DNA from: Daphnia pulex
Lineage: Eukaryota; Arthropoda; Branchiopoda; Diplostraca; Daphniidae
Assembly: GCF_021134715.1 (NCBI RefSeq)
Contig: NC_060021.1
Span: 1,426,001-1,490,000 of the forward strand
Reading direction: 5' to 3'
Length of the DNA stretch: 64,000 bases
The translations under genes were made by a program, and so were the position numbers. Each line of letters begins with the position of its first letter. The stretch's first letter is position 1. Shown here in pieces: positions 1 through 18,889 of the stretch. The notes under the pieces were generated by a model. It was given only the letters and a program-made list of their open reading frames with translations. It was not told where the DNA came from and searched no databases.

Positions 1-2686
1 CTATTCATCCACTTTGTCTGCTGCGCTTATATAATATGCACACTAAACACACAACGTGTGTAATATTATAACAAGGGCAGCACAGGATGTATCTAGTTAG
101 TGGCCGTTTGTGGCAATAATAATCTACAACACAGTTACGCCGGCCCGGCCCGGCCTGGCCTATATTATTTTCCAGCCAAACGGATGTTAAATCATACATC
201 AATTCATTCTTTTTATATAATATAATATCCCCAGGTGTGATTATGCAAGCGGAGAGGTTTTAATGATGTTACGTTTAATATTTTTAAGGTTTTACTGCTG
301 ACATTTGCAAACGGGAAATATCAAAAGGTGCTGGGCCATCCAGTGAAATCAATTGTATAAAATCTGTGCGCACAGCCCAGCAGTTGGGACGGGCACGTGA
401 GTTGCTGGATGGCTGGTGATGGGGGGATGAACTGAACTGATTTTTTCTGATTGATTAGAACAAAGTGACAGCTCATTTCATCAGATATAATAATAAAAAG
501 GGGGGAGGATGCCAGCAGCAGCAACCCCTCACATAATAATAATGATAATCAAAAATATAATTCAAATGAAAAATAATATAGAAGATGGCTGTGCTGCTGC
601 TGTGCTGCTGCGTATTGTTTGATCGTGGCCACCCCGTTTTTCTATTCTCTTTTTTCTCGAAATATAATAAAGAGATATTGTGTGTTTTGCTGGATGAATG
701 GCACAGCCGGCTGCTCGCGTGCCCCCCTCACCACCCCACCCATTTTTACCTGTGGTCTCTTGTTGTGTGTGTGTAGCCCCTTTGACGTTTGTTGGTTGAT
801 TTTACGTTCCTGATTGAAAAGTTGGCCAATATTCTCTGATATACATTTTCAAGCTAAAAATAAAAATAGAAAAAAGAACTTTGACATTCACCAGCAGTTT
901 GTGCTGGTCCTTGGAAATGTTCAGTGTACAGTTTGGACATTTTTGCATATCATTAGACACACCTGGGGGGAATATATATTTTAAAAGGGGCGGTCATTTA
1001 CTCTGCGCGTGCAACACTTGCACCTTCGAAATGGCCACCAGCAGGAGATAGACGAAATCTTTTGCTCTTGTGATTTCATCACCACCACCAACTCTGCTGC
1101 ATGTCACTGGCCTTTGATTCTATTATTCGCCGCTCGTGTGTTCTACATGGGCGTTTGCATATATAGGACGGACGCCATTGCATACAATAACCGCCCGCGT
1201 TTATATTCCCACCCCGTTATTTCGGATAGAGGAGGAACGAGGGTGAGCAGCAGTGCTGTTAACGGGCGCCGCGGCGCTTCTTTTCTTTCTTTCTTTCTGC
1301 TGTTATATATGTCGTGAGGTACGATAACGAGCGCGTCACCCGGCCATGAACATCACAGCAGCTCTTCCCGGTGTTCTTCCTTCCACCCCCCGGCCTCCCC
1401 TCCCCCCTCTTTTATATATATATATTCTATTCCCAATTAGGACGTCTATTGTTTGCTGGTTATGTACTGTGCATGCGGCGGCGGTGGCGGCGGTGGTGTG
1501 ACGGCGGCGCGCCCGTCGACCGGAACGACGACGACAACGACGCCGTCCGCCGTAACAAACCGAAAAAAAAAACAAAAAAAGAACGTCGAAATTTAGATGT
1601 CAAAAATTATTTGATCAAGAAATTATTATTTCTTTCTTTTTTAATTAAATTTACAAATAAATCTGAATATTTTAAAAAATTACATTTTCTTTCTGATTAA
1701 TTCTTTCTTGATTTAATTTTTTAGAAATTTGAATTTAAAATAATAATGTTTTCATTTTCTTATTGGAAATGAAATAAATTTTTCTGAATTTATGAGAAAC
1801 AATTTGTGAATTTTTGTTTTGTTTTCAAATCGTTTTGGTATTTTTGTACAACAGCGTCCAGCAGTCGAGTATTGAGAGAGAGACACACATTACAAAAGAA
1901 AAAAAAAACAACAGATTATTACACATTCACTAATTGATGACATAATACGAACACCAGGAAATTGAAACCAACAAAAAATTGAAAAAATGTTTTTTTCTTT
2001 AAGGGTGGGTCTGGGGAAAAATTAAAATTCAGAAGATAAAAAAAAGCTGATGATTTTGGTTTGGATTTTAGACAAGAAAACATTTTTGTTTTTTCTAAAT
2101 TATTGATTGATTGATTACTGTATAAACACAAAATGGAGAGAACAAATTGATTTTTTTTTCTGATCAAGATATATAAATGTAATAAAACCCCCCGTCATTT
2201 AAATATATATCATTCGATTGGACCGCGAAAATTTCGTTTGAAAAAAAAAAATAATAATAATTTTCAAATGGAGAATTAAAATGTTTTAGATGAGTCGATC
2301 CGTTTTTTCGATATATATATAATAGGCCAGAGAGAAGGGAAAAATTAGCAATAAAATATTATTGTTTTGGCGCCAATTGAATTCTTTTTGTTTTGCTGTC
2401 CAATTAAAAAAGCGGGAAAAAAAAATTCAATCACTGGGTTCATATTTTTTGACAAAAAAATTCCTATCCGCTTCAAAATTGTTTTATACTACTTTTTTAT
2501 GAAAATTAAAAAATTGATTATACACATCTTTTCTTTTTGGAATGGAATAGGTTGGCGAAATATAGCAAATGAAATTTTGAATTTAAAAAAAAAGGGAATT
2601 ATATAATCAATTTGAATTTTTCTGGCGGGAAAATAAACTCAATTGAAATTTGAATAATTTTTGAATTTTTAAATCTACGGTGGTCG
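1..2686. other. 3' flank of the sine oculis gene, no gene seen
   Basis: I see no convincing coding sequence here. The stretch alternates GC-rich islands (about 1180-1280 and 1460-1560, the latter rich in CGG and GAC trinucleotides) with very AT-rich sequence full of A and T homopolymers (about 1560-2650). Short open frames are low-complexity and lack family motifs or splice context. It probably holds the 3' UTR of the homeobox gene that ends at 2687. No clear minus-strand AATAAA signal was found close to the stop. Confidence 0.6.
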
Positions 2687-5964
<3,278 letters not shown>

Positions 5965-8900
5965 CGATCGGCTTTGATTCGATCAAAAGTTGTAACTTCC
6001 CCCACGTAATTTTTATAGTTTTATTTTCCAATTTCTTTTGATTCTTTCGATGATTATAACAGAACAAACGGACACGTGCTGCTGGACAGCTGACGGGCCA
6101 CCAAATTGAGTTAGACACACATCTATAATAAGCCGCTTTCCTTTGGCTATAAGATTAAAGATGACAGTTGAATTGGAGATTATAATCGGATCATATTATA
6201 AAAATCCCAAATTTTTTAAAAATAAATCTGTCCGGTAGTTATTTCCAACTGTGTAGAATTTCGGGTTTCAATCACGTACTACACACAGCGACGGGCTCAG
6301 CAGCAGCACGCACTCACTTAAATTTTTCTGGGTGCCGGCCACAGCGCGTGTCATTAATCGGCCGCTTTGCTTTCACGCTCACGAAATCAAACGAAATTGT
6401 TTTAAAATTATTTGATGTAGAAATTCCAATCGAAATATGGTGCACAGACACTCGACACACACACATACACACACAAATCACAAATCACTTTTTTGTTTTT
6501 CCTTTTGTGCCCGGCAAAATGATATGATGGGCCGGCTGTTTTAAAAAATTTGGAATGATTGTCAAGTTGTTGTTTCAAGTTGTTGTTGTTGTTGTTGTCT
6601 GGATCGACTGAGAACGAGCTGTTGCGCCAGGAAGAGTCCAGACAGCACTGCGCATCTCGTCCGTCCGGCCCCAACCCTTTTGGACGGTATATTATACCAG
6701 CAGGGCCGCCCAGCCAAAGGAGGAGGAGCTTGTGAAAAATAGGAGGAGCTCCAGTAGCTTATCCAGTCGCGTCTCTTTTCCTTTGAAAATGTCTTACCCC
6801 TCGACATCAGAGACACAAAAGGGAGAAATGAAAGGTGGGCGGAGTTGACTGGGCTGGAAACGACGCCCAATCGCAGCTCTGCCATTGGTCTATAACATTC
6901 GAATCAAACTTGCGTCCGATGGCAATCATAAAAACCACTGGCATCTTCTTGATATTATAAAAGGGAATCCATCAAAAATGGAATGGAGATAATCAAACAT
7001 TTCCATTGCTGGTTATATGTGTACAAGAGTGGGAAAAAATGATTTTATAGTTCCAGCGCAAAGGAAAGAATTTAAATCTGATTATCTACATACATGTCTA
7101 GGATAGTATATTTATAATGGCGACATTGGCGCTCTGTGGATTGACATCTGAATAAAATTAGAGAGATAAATCTTGTTATATGTTGGGAGAAAAAATTGTT
7201 TCCAGCACACAGTCGACTGCTGGACTGGACTGGGCTGGGCGAGGGTTCAAAGGAGAGAAAATGTGTGTCCATCTTTTTTTCAACCAAAAAGATTACGGGG
7301 TACATTTAAGGTCATACAGCATCTAAAGGATGAACTTTTTCTTGTCTCTCCTTATACTCCAGCATATAGATATCATGTCCGGTCAAGAAATTTTATATAA
7401 AATAAAAATAAAAGATGGAAATTAAATCCAACACGCCCGAAAAAATGAAAATCAAAATCAAAATCTTTTTGACTGAAACAGTTTGACACTGCTGACTTGT
7501 CAAAAGGTCATCATCTCCGAGACGGGCAGCCCGGCCAGCAGCCAAGGCGAAAAATAAAATAAAAACCGGGAGGCTTATAAGTGGTCGCACATGTTTGTCT
7601 CTACATCCAGCCAAAAGCCGTTGGGGGCCACCATCTGGCGTCCAGTGAAAAACTGAACAAAATCGCCAAAAAATAAGGCAATATAATATACTATACATGT
7701 ATAGAAGTTAACACATTCTGAACGACGTGTGATGTGTGTGCAATTAATTATATCAATGTGTGGAATGTCTTATAGGCCTATAATAATAAAAATTAGACAC
7801 AAAAGAGACCCTATCCCTGGAATGTGTACATTCCAGTGGGGTTTGGAATTTCTGTGGTTGAACTGATGACTCCAATATGTTGCCCAGTCAATCTTTTTTT
7901 TCTTTGTCCGTTAGAAAAATTGGGGAAAGAAAAAACTTGATTGGTTTCATGTGAATTTGACGGACGGGTGTCAAATCTGATTTGAAATAACAATCAGATG
8001 TTTGAAACTATACGAAGAGAGATGATCATAGCACTGCGAAAAAAGATCAGAGGCCCAGTCTGGTGTAAATATAGAACACAGGGGGGATATATAGAGAGCG
8101 AGCGCAAGTCAAGTGCACTGGGCCGCGTTTTATTTATAACACAGAGCAGCTCAAAAAGAGACTCTCGCCCACTTCACTCTTTTTATTTATTTTATTTTTT
8201 CTTTCCATCGCGTGTGAAACGGCCGTTTTTTCAATGGAAAAACGAACAAAAATTGTATAAATTGAAACGGGGTTAGAATCGTTAAACGTATAATTTTAAT
8301 TGATTTCGGTTCTGTAGTATAATCGCCTTGAGGTAAATAGACGGGCCAGCCAAAAAAGAAAATGTTTTTTCTTTTCTTTGTCAAAAAAAGGACCCCCTTG
8401 AGGTTGTTGTGGCCACACTTTGGGGCCCGTCTTATATACATATAGTTGTCGCCCATTCATCCGCACTGTTGACACACATCACGACAGGGCCGGCCATCCG
8501 ATCCTGATGGATCGCCGCGCTCCTGGAACGCCATGTGCGCTCTCCTCTTCTCCACAGTATTTATAAATGTATATCTCTTATTATTATTATATTATACATT
8601 ATCGGTGTGGATGGGGAGGGATGTATATAAGGGAGCAACTCGACGCCAACCAAACACACCGCTGCTCTGTGCTGCTGGCCCTGATGGCCGGCCCTTTTTC
8701 CATTATTAATATATCGACATGGTGAAAGCCAATCTTGATATAATGGCGCGTTGTTAGACATTTTATTTATATACACATATCGCGGGATGATATTAGATAT
8801 TTATCTATCTGGATCATGTAACAATTAATACGACATTGTCCTGGCAATATTTTTTGGCGCTAAATTTTAAAATTTGAATTTTATTTAAAAAAAAACAGCA

Positions 8901-11900
8901 GCTGGAAATTTTGTTATTTTTTCCATCGCCTGATGTGCAATGGCCGGCCGCTTCTGTGCCCAGGCGACGACAACACACACACACAGAGGCACCGAAACGT
9001 CAACAAACAAGGCGACGACCATCGACCGTGACATCCTCCCAAAAATAAAAATGAAAAAATTCTTGTTTGTGTGTTAAAACTTTTAATATTTTTATAACGA
9101 CGGGCCAGCGTGCAGCAGCGCCATTTTTTTATTATCATAATGGCTGTATTATTACAAATGTTGCTGATATATTCCCGCGCTCGTCGTTGCGCCGCATCAT
9201 CATCTTATTCACGTCATTATTATCTACCAGGCCATATAGCCTACTATACAAGTACAGAAATTCAGCCAATTATAAAATATCTTGTCTAGAAAATAAATAT
9301 TATAGCAATGTGCCCGTTTCTATCGCCATGGCAACCGTTAGAGACACACAAAACTCTGGCGTGTGTATATACAGAGCCAAGCACACACATCTTCTCTCTA
9401 TATACGCCCGCCATTATATTTCACTTTTTTGTTTTTCCCTCTGATGGGGTCGTGTCGTTTCGTTGAGTTTCTCTTTTCTCTCTTCTTCTTCTTCTGCTGG
9501 GAAAAAGAAAAACGGACGGGAGAGTAGAGAAGAAGGGGGAGGGAGGGAGGATGTATCAGGTTACTACGCCTCCGTCTTTGCAGTGACGTCACGAACCAGA
9601 CTGACACCCGAGAAGCCCCATATATATATATATACTCTCTCTCTCTTCCATCTTTTTCTTCTTCAACTTGTTAAAACAGAAAAAAATATACTCCCCTCGG
9701 AAAATATAAGAAGAAATTGTTGTTGTTCAAAGTCACTGAGAAGTAGAGATTTTATTTTATTTTTCTGTCCGACTTTTTTAGACCCCCACTTGCGCATTTT
9801 TAAATTTTCGCGCCTTCTGGGGGGGTCATCCAGTTTTAAAATGAAAAATTTTCCCATCAACAGTTAATAAGAGGAATTAAATAAAAATAAAATGTCGACC
9901 AATTGGGTTGTAGATGGCCTATAGAGTGATGGAAAGAGTGTTTGAAATCATTCCGTGTTCTAATCACACCCGGAGCGACAAACACGATTCTTTCTTCTCC
10001 TCAGCTGAGATTTGTAGACGGACACTAAAATACAAAAAAACAAAAGGAAATTCTCAAAAGAAAAAGATAAAATGAATGGATATAGAAGACACACAGCACA
10101 GCACAAGGGACGGAAAGAGGGAAAAACTGGCCGGAGAATAAAGTGGGTCTCGGCTGGAACTTGACATGGCACAGCTCAGGTGATTTACTGACTGATATGT
10201 ACCTATACACTATACGTGCGCGCGTGTGATGTGAATAGGTTTTCCCTTTTTCGTTTTGTTTGGTTGGGGGGGTTCTTCATCTTGTCCTATGCTCATCGCG
10301 CAGGCAAATGGCCTCTACGTGGCGGGAATTTTGGAAATGGAAAATATACAAAAAGAGAATTTTTCCTTATAGGCCCAGCATTTTCTGTTTATTTTTTGTC
10401 TTTTTTCAAACGGACGGACACGAATTTATCAATGAAAACATTTTTCGTATCTTTAAAATGTTATTATGTAAGAAGAAATGGACTGGAATAGGCCTATATA
10501 GTATATACATACGTGTTGATATTTTTAATGGAACACACGCCCTTTGGATATATTTGTTGTATCTTCTTATGCTGGAAAAATGTCCAGCAGCAGTTGGTCC
10601 TTTTTGCGCATGGCGGCACTGACCGTTTGTGACAATAGACAGGGGGAAATGGACCTTTTTCTTTATAGTACAATAGGCTGGGCGAAATAGGTGGGGGGCT
10701 GGGATATTAAATGGCAAGGTGTGTCGCTGTTGAAATGGAAAAATATATATTATAAAAGGGCCAGCACGAGACACACCTCTTGTCTAAATAGACTTCTTTT
10801 TTTCTATTCTATTCTTTCATCTTCTTCTACTCGAATACACAAACAAACGGACACAAGAAAAATATATAACAAGAAACATTTTAAAATGTATATAGCTGGG
10901 CAGGGGGTTATTTTCACATTTAGAAAGTTATATATTTCTTTAGATTTTTATTTTTTAACTTGCAGCGTATGCAAATAGAGTTAGCGCCATCGATCTTGTT
11001 TGATGGCCAATACTTGGAACCATTTGTCATTTTAAAAAATGTCGATGATCGTTTTTTTTGAAAAACAAAGCGGGAAGTTTGAAATGTGCGCAGTTAAAAG
11101 ACGCGCGGCCGTCTACGTGCTTATTGACATGTTCCATCAGCTTCTCCTGTTAAAGATGCGTATGTACAGTACGTCTTGACCCTTTTTTTGTTGTCTGTTT
11201 GGTCCGCCATGAAATATACATGAGGGCGGAAATGCCCAGTCAATATATAACACACAGAAAATAATAAAAAGAACTTATTTTTTGGAAAATTTATTTTTTC
11301 CCCTTTTTGCTTTTGGCTTTGGCCGTCAGAGTTTCTTTTCCTCTACGACACACCTCCCACTGCGACTGTAAACCGTGAGCGATGTCCGTCCATTTGTCCA
11401 GTCAAAAAAATTCTTTCGTTCCTGAGACGCAAAAGTTCCAAGAATTTCCAAAATGATTTTTTCCCAACATTCAGCAGCGGATAATAAAAATACAAACAAA
11501 CAAACATCTGATGTAGTACAACATGTATTTCCCCTATGGCTAGCACTTAATCGCATTTTCTGTATAGAATCCCATCTGATCAAAAAATAAAAAAATAAAA
11601 AGACGGCCGAGAGGATCGAGTTACTGACGACTGCAGCGCCATATGTCCCCGCCCCAATCAAACGACACCCGATACTCTTCTCTCTTCTCTACTCCAAACA
11701 ACCACCCCGCCGTTTCACATCAGACGTGGGACCCCCTCTTGTACTTCTTCCACCCTCTCTCCCATATATGTGTGTATACATCTCTCTGGGCCAGCAGCAG
11801 CAGAGAAACCATGGCAAGACGAAACTTAATACTCGCCAATATATAGTTCTATATCCGTTGCTCTGTGCTGCTCTGTATATATATATGTGATGTGTATAGG

Positions 11901-14767
11901 GAATATAGAACATGTACAACACACATCACAGCAAGTAGCCCGGCCATATTTATTCTCAATGTTTGTGACGTCATTTGATATAAAAGGTCGCTGGAATATA
12001 TAAATTTAAAGTTATAGATATATGACAAAAGTCGCTGAGGAATCTTACATTGTAGATGTAGGCTATATGCTCGTGCTCTTTTTATGTGCGATTGTTGCTG
12101 GGCCAACAAAAGAATAGAAAGATAGGCCTATATATGTTCGCTTGGTGAGTTCCATTATGTCACCCAGCGATCAAATCTTAGATATATATTGTAGTGAAAA
12201 CATGTTATCTCAACTATTTCCAAACTATTTAGAGTGTAGAGCTACACATCGATCGTTATATTTGATGTAACATCTATCAAATACCTCAAATAGTTTCCAC
12301 TTTTTTTTTTCTAAATGTAGGCCGGCCATTTTATCATTGCCTGCTGTCGATATCTAACATGTATAAACTCGGCGAAATGAGCGATGATCCGTGAAGTAGT
12401 CTATATAGATATAGGGGGGACGAGAGAGAAATGATCGAAAACCGTCAAAACGAATATTCTCTACCATTGGGGTTTTTTTCTTTTTATATTTTCCACTCGT
12501 CCAAACACACAAACCGTTTGATTAATGATCCCACAGCACAGGCCAGGACCATCCGCAGGTATATAACAACCAGAAAATATACTTATAAAAAGAAATATAT
12601 CTATAGGTGTTGAGGTGCGGTGAATAGAATAGAACTGGATTTGTTTGACATCATCGCATCTATCGATCTTTTTCGACTCATTATTGCACATCAAAAGCTA
12701 TTATGACGCGTGCATATATTTTTGTAAAAAATTCTATATTACACAACAAATTGCCAGCTGCTGGCTTATATACTACACACATAGGCCTGTTACATTGTTT
12801 TATAATATTCCCATTCTTCTGTTCATGCTATGATATATAAAATAACTCGATAATGAGATCAAGAGTTCAATTGTTATCGTTATGCTCGTCTATGTACCTC
12901 TCCGACTATGATATATACCTACATATAACAGCGAAAGGGGAGGATCTAAAAAAGAGTCTCTCCTCTGTATATTATGAGATATCGAATGATGTTGCGAGGA
13001 GAGATGAAACACACACGCCCATGCAGGCCGTTGCCCTGGCAATCACCTGCAAAACACTAGCGATCGATAGTTTGACATTGTGTGTAATGTATGTAGAAAA
13101 TTATAGATTATTACGTAACGGTCTAAAGCGGGCGCGATGAAATGAATGGGGTTGGTTTTATATATTTGTGAATTAAATATCTAAATAGGATTAACCCATT
13201 AAGAGATTTTCATTCATTCGTTTAGTGTATAGTCTACTAATACTTTGTTGTGTGCGGTGCGGGTGAGGGGGTTGATTACAATTTGAGACGCTCTGTGAAA
13301 TCGCTGTAATAGGCCTATGGAATATTAAATGTCGAGTTTATATTATATAAGACGGACCCAAAGAAAAAAAAATCATCGGGGGGTTCCGTTTTAAATTTTT
13401 TCTAATTCTTATATTTTTTTTACTTTTCACAGACAAATTCTTTTCTATTATTTATATACATCTCTCCTTTGGGATATCTCCAAGGGTGGCTACCGCGAGA
13501 GAGAGAGGGTATATGAATGCGCCGTAACCCACAAGAAAAATAGAAAGGGGAGAATATAATAGTAGGACACAGGTTACGGTCTTGGTGATTACAATCATCA
13601 TCTTATAGATGATTATATACGAGGTGCGGGGGGTGGGATTGTATAGCCTCTAATGTGCATAATCGTCTAACTATCTAGCTCACCTTTTATTTCTAGTGTG
13701 GGAGAGATCCAATTAATAGTCAAACCCAATTAGTTTCGCCGGGCGACGAGTAGGCCTATTAAGTAAAAATATTGAAAAATTCCCAAAGGTCGCCTTTAGG
13801 CCTATATTATACATAAATGACATTTGAATTGTTTTTTGTTTTTTCCATAAATATTTAATTCATTTCAAGAGAAATATTTAACGTCACAAATTGGTTTCTG
13901 GGGGTAAAAGAATCTCTTCTAAGAAAAAATAAAATAATAATATGCATATGTATCAGGATAGTTTCCATGAGATCCGGTTACGTGTGCTGTTCCATATATA
14001 CTAGGCCAGCAGCAGTACATGTAGCTATAGCACCCCCTCATCTCACCTTATTATTCCTATATGCGTTATATTTCGTTTTCTGCTGTGTATATACACAGCA
14101 GCAGAGATGAGAGAAGCGCGCAGGTTGTTATATTCAAAAAGGTAACCCAATCTCTATGTTGTTATTTCTTATACCCTCTTCTCTCCGCCAGCGGTTCTTC
14201 CGTATATACTATATTTTGGTGCTGTGTACATGTTAAAAGAGAACGACGACGTAGATGTGTGTGTGTGTTTGAAATATATTCTCTCAGTCTCTCTCTTCTC
14301 CGTCGTATATATAGTCATCGTGGGAAATATGTGAAAGACCCTCCTTGTTTTGTTTTCCAGCAGCCAGCAGAGACTCCCACACACACGTCTATTCTGGCCG
14401 TGATTAGTCCAATACACGTTCGGCCTTTTTTCGTATATATATACAATTGATATAAAGAATTTCTTATATGTATACCAAAGTTCAGACAAATAAATTTATA
14501 GGAATCATATAAAACACAGCAAATATATAATAAGGACCGGACATGGTATATAGGATAGATATATAATTTATAGGAAGTTGATTACACACACACGGTGGGG
14601 TTATAACTTAGGCCGTGTGCAGGTGTGAAACAGGAGGTCTATTAAATGTAGGCCTTATAGGACCATTTATATATATTCTTCACAAGGAAGTTGGTATATG
14701 ATGTAATATAAGGGTGATATTTAGTAATAAACCTCCGCAGCTCACGGGTGTGTATAGAAAATGAATT

Positions 14768-14797
14768 TTTTTCTTCTTCTTCTTCTTCTTCTTCTTC
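14768..14797. repeat. (TTC)n microsatellite
   Basis: An uninterrupted run of about ten TTC units. It lies in non-coding DNA. Confidence 0.9.
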
Positions 14798-15709
14798 ATG
14801 TGTCTAAAACGTATTTATAATAACCATCAAGCGGCTTGTTAATTTACGAGATGGAAAAATCGGCGCCCAGTTCTCGGCGGACGGGAAGATGGCGTTAATT
14901 GGCCACCAGGTGAAATAGGCTCTCTTATATATTCTCTTGTTCATCGCTTTACAAAGAAATAGATATAATATAACCAAATATTACAACCCTTTTGGGGGTT
15001 AGATCAAAGCCAATATACAGCCCACCGAAAAGAAAAAAATACTTTTTAAAAATATTTTTATCATCTCGCACACAGAGCAGCAGAAAAGATATTAAAATTG
15101 TGGAGGGAGATGACTATTATTAAAACACGTATAGGTAGTCTATATTTTAATAAGCTTCTACATAGGGTGTATCATTATTGTTATATTACACGCGTATAAT
15201 AGATATAAAGAGTGCTGTGTGTAGTCGTCTCAAGGTATAACTATAGTTTGAATGTGGGCGACCTTCTACCGCAGTCGAGTCTATCCGGCCAGTTGATACG
15301 CCATCGAAACGATGCGGTTTTATACTTCTCTTCTTTTTTTCGTTATAATATCTCCTTATATATATAATTTCCTAGGTATATATCTATTTTTTTATTTTAA
15401 TAGATAGATTGGACGGATATTTTATACGACACGATGCTGCTGCTGCTGCGGTTTCCTGTATGTGTGTCTTCCTATCTTTTTTATACATTTCTTTTTTCGC
15501 GGCCGATATATAGGATATAATAACATATAAAAGAATATCTACAACACAAAACGGGGCCTTGTTATTGTTATTACATCGACACCATTTTTATGAAATTCTC
15601 AGAAAACAATTTTTTTCCCCTTTACAAAATTCGTAGAAAAATGAATAAAAATGGTCGTCCCCCCAAAAAAATATATAAAAAGATGACTGTAAAATAATAA
15701 TAAAATATT

Positions 15710-15825
15710 GAAGAAGAAGAAGAAGCAACACGACATGGAAAAGGTAACGAGATACCGTCGTTCGTCGTCCGAAGAAGATCCGCTGTCCAAGTGAACCCGA
15801 TCTCTTTTTCTTCTTCTTCTTCTTC
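15710..15825. repeat. Inverted pair of (GAA)n and (TTC)n tracts
   Basis: A GAA tract (15710-15725) is followed about 80 bases later by a TTC tract (15808-15825) on the same strand, so the two can pair as a hairpin. The intervening sequence is non-coding. Confidence 0.7.
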
Positions 15826-18800
15826 GTTCGCTGTGTTGGTTAGGAAACCAAAAGGGGGGGGGGACTCTTGTGGTGGTGGTGGGAGAGAAAGATATTATAC
15901 GAAAAAATATAATATAAAAGAAGAAGGCATAAAAAGACGAAGAGAAACAAATAAAATATCTCGGAGAGAGAGAAAAAACGCGCAACAACATCAACAACAA
16001 ACGACACAAAGAGGGGCGGTGCTGCTTTCGCTCTACCCGGCCGCCGTAATTGGAAACCGCACCGTGTGTATATACCCATAGGTATATATATATAAATGTA
16101 TATAAATGTATTTATATACATTTTTATATTATATTAAAATGTCCAACCACTAGCTCCTTTTGCAGTTGATTATTTTTCAAATTGTATTTGATAATATTAT
16201 TTCAAGGTTATATCACGTGATTCATGTGTGTGATATTGCGCGGAATGTTATATTAAATACAACAAATTCCTGGTTCGTGTGATATTGACCGGATGTCAGG
16301 TGCTGCTGCCCGCCATTTGTCGTCTACTTTTTTGCGCGTGTGGGGTCTCTTTTTCTCTAATATATAAAATAGACGATCATCTTGTAACATATAATTACAT
16401 ATATGAAATAGCTGCTGCGAGGAAACCAAAGTCCTCCTATGTATATGTTATATAGCTATCCTTTTTTTTCAACACAGCCAAACACAATAGGAAAAAGAGT
16501 CTCATGTGGGGGCTCTGTCGTTATTCACCGTTTGCTGGGCTGTGTGTGCGATTGCAAGACAATAGGTACTTATTTGGCCACTTTGGTGAGCACTGCGCGG
16601 TAGGTATATACATTTATTATATATAGAAAAAGAAAAAGGATATTTGTGATGTTATATCAAGGGGGGGATGAGGCGCATTTATATAGAAGATATAGCTGAA
16701 ACAGCACACCGCGTCTATAGTATACCTAGATATCTATTTATTTATTTCTAATATTCCTTTGATTGTTAATAGACTCTCTCTCTACCCCGGGCCCATCAGC
16801 AACCCCCCGGCGAGCGACACACGATGAACCGGGGGCCTATTTTTTTTTCTATTTTATTTTATTTTACCTACTAATGAGCCGATGCGGAATCAAAAGGGAG
16901 TATCACCTGGGCGAGCATGCAGAGCCCATCAAAGAGCTTCTAAAATAGATATGCCGCCTACGAAGCACGGTGATGAGCTTTACCTGCCATTGTTAGTCAC
17001 GCCCCCACACGGAAAAATCAAAAGGGGAGAGAGAATATATGCCCAAGAATAGGTGAGAGGTTTTTATAGGAGCAGAATGCTCCCCGCTGTGCTGACTTTT
17101 TTCGGCCCACCTGTGATGACTTGCGCTGAGCAGCATAAAAGCCATTGAAAACAATCAACGACATTTTAGCGCATAGATTTCCCGAATTAGCGGATGAAAC
17201 TTTTTCCTATTTTATTTAGTTATAGGCCCTTTTTTTTAAATATTTTATTATATTTTAGGGTTCACTGGAGAGAAAAATTTGGTTACATGTACACGATGGC
17301 CGGCCTGAACCGCCAGGACTGGGAACAGGTAGGCGCGTTGGGGCGTTGACGACGGGAAATCGGACACTTTCCCACACAGCGCCGTCTCTTTTCTTCTCTC
17401 TGTAATTTTGTTTCTTTTCTCTCTGTTGTAGCCTAATACTCTTGTCCATACGCATATAGGATATACACTTTGTTATATAACGGATATTATTAGGCTGTTT
17501 TTTAATTACATTTTTTTCCAGCAGTCTGTGGTGCTGGAATGTGTATAGCTAATAACTCTCGCCCGCTCTCGCCGATGGTATTTTAAAATAAATCGACACA
17601 GTTAATGGATGGGCAACTAAATAATAAATATAGATAAAAAACAAAAGTCTATCGCGATTTTATTTAGGATGCGAAGAAAATCGATTTTTTTAGCGACCGG
17701 TAGTTATTAAATATGTAAATTTCTCTTTTATAGTCCTCTTTCTTCTATGATGATGGAGTATAGTAGCCTATAGTACTACTGACTATTATTTTTATACATG
17801 TTTCGAAATGGCTTTTATTATTTTTTTCGCTGGGCAAAGCAAATGGATATTTCACCATGTCTAACCGCGCCGTCGGGTATATTATTTTTATTCTTTCAAT
17901 TTTTTTTTCCTGAACTATTAAATTCTCAACAATAATAACAGCTCTGTACTAAAAGAAAGAAAAAAGAACACCTTTTTTTCTGACTTGCTGGTTGGTGTTT
18001 TATATGTGTACAACACGCCCGGCCATCTCATGAACCCCAGCACACACATATAATATAGGAATCTATATTATAAAAAGCTATTACATATTTATCTATTTTT
18101 TCTTATACATAGTTATACGGCTCTGGTGTGTTTTATGCAGTGTAGATACAAGGACCATCTCCTTTTGGCCCATCTTATACGGCCTTATAAAAGCTAACCA
18201 TCTCGCTCGAAGAAGCGCATAGCCAAGAAAATATAAAAGAAAAAAGCCGCTTTATATCTATTATATATTTTTATAATAGATGGCCTTATATATAGCGCTG
18301 CTGGACCCGCCTAGACATGAAACAACGCCGGATGAGCTTCTTCTTCTTCTCGTGGGGATAGTTATTAGACATAAAAGGTATAGACAAAAAGTGGGAGGGC
18401 ACGCCAGGAGCAAAAGAGATGGCGGCCGCCTCCTCTTCTTCTTCATCAGCCCTCGCTCATATTATCCAAATTTATCAAACATTTTTCCTTTTATTCAAAA
18501 ATATAATAATATCCGAGCAGCAGAGAGGACAGTTTAAGGCTATTAAGGAGCCCAGCAACACCTGACCGCCGAGCGAGGAGGCCAGCAGGATAGCGCGGCT
18601 CATCAGCAGCAGCAGCAGCAGCGACCGGGGTGTTGTGTGTTAGATCCCGCAGGGGAGTCTCGGCACGCCGTCGTTTATAAATGGCGACGAAACAGATATT
18701 AACGTGCGGGCCCCCCGGTTTTATATGTGCTTGTGCAGCAGCCCATCATCATCATCATATAGGAGGAGATCTCTCAACATTCCTGGACCACCGCGTCAAC

Positions 18801-18889
18801 GCTTTTAATGACCCTCTTAAATAATTTCAATTAACTTTCAATTATATACATCGGCGTATATACACAGCCGCGTTAAACTGCTTATTTTA

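Larger units (their letters stand above)
5965..18889. other. Long upstream non-coding region of the SIX gene
   Basis: About 13 kb without a convincing gene. It contains (TA)n and (TG)n runs, A/T homopolymers, trinucleotide runs and many copies of CCAGCAG or CTGCTGG. The first 150 bases should contain the 5' UTR of the SIX gene, since an in-frame stop lies just upstream of its ATG. Genes of this class often have distant enhancers, so cis-regulatory modules are plausible here, but I cannot point to one from sequence alone. Open frames in this region are low-complexity and lack splice or family support. Confidence 0.55.

Noticed and set aside
8561..14489. Numerous 60-130 codon open frames in the SIX upstream region
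   Set aside because: All are low-complexity, microsatellite-derived or lack any recognisable motif, and none joins to others by consistent splicing.
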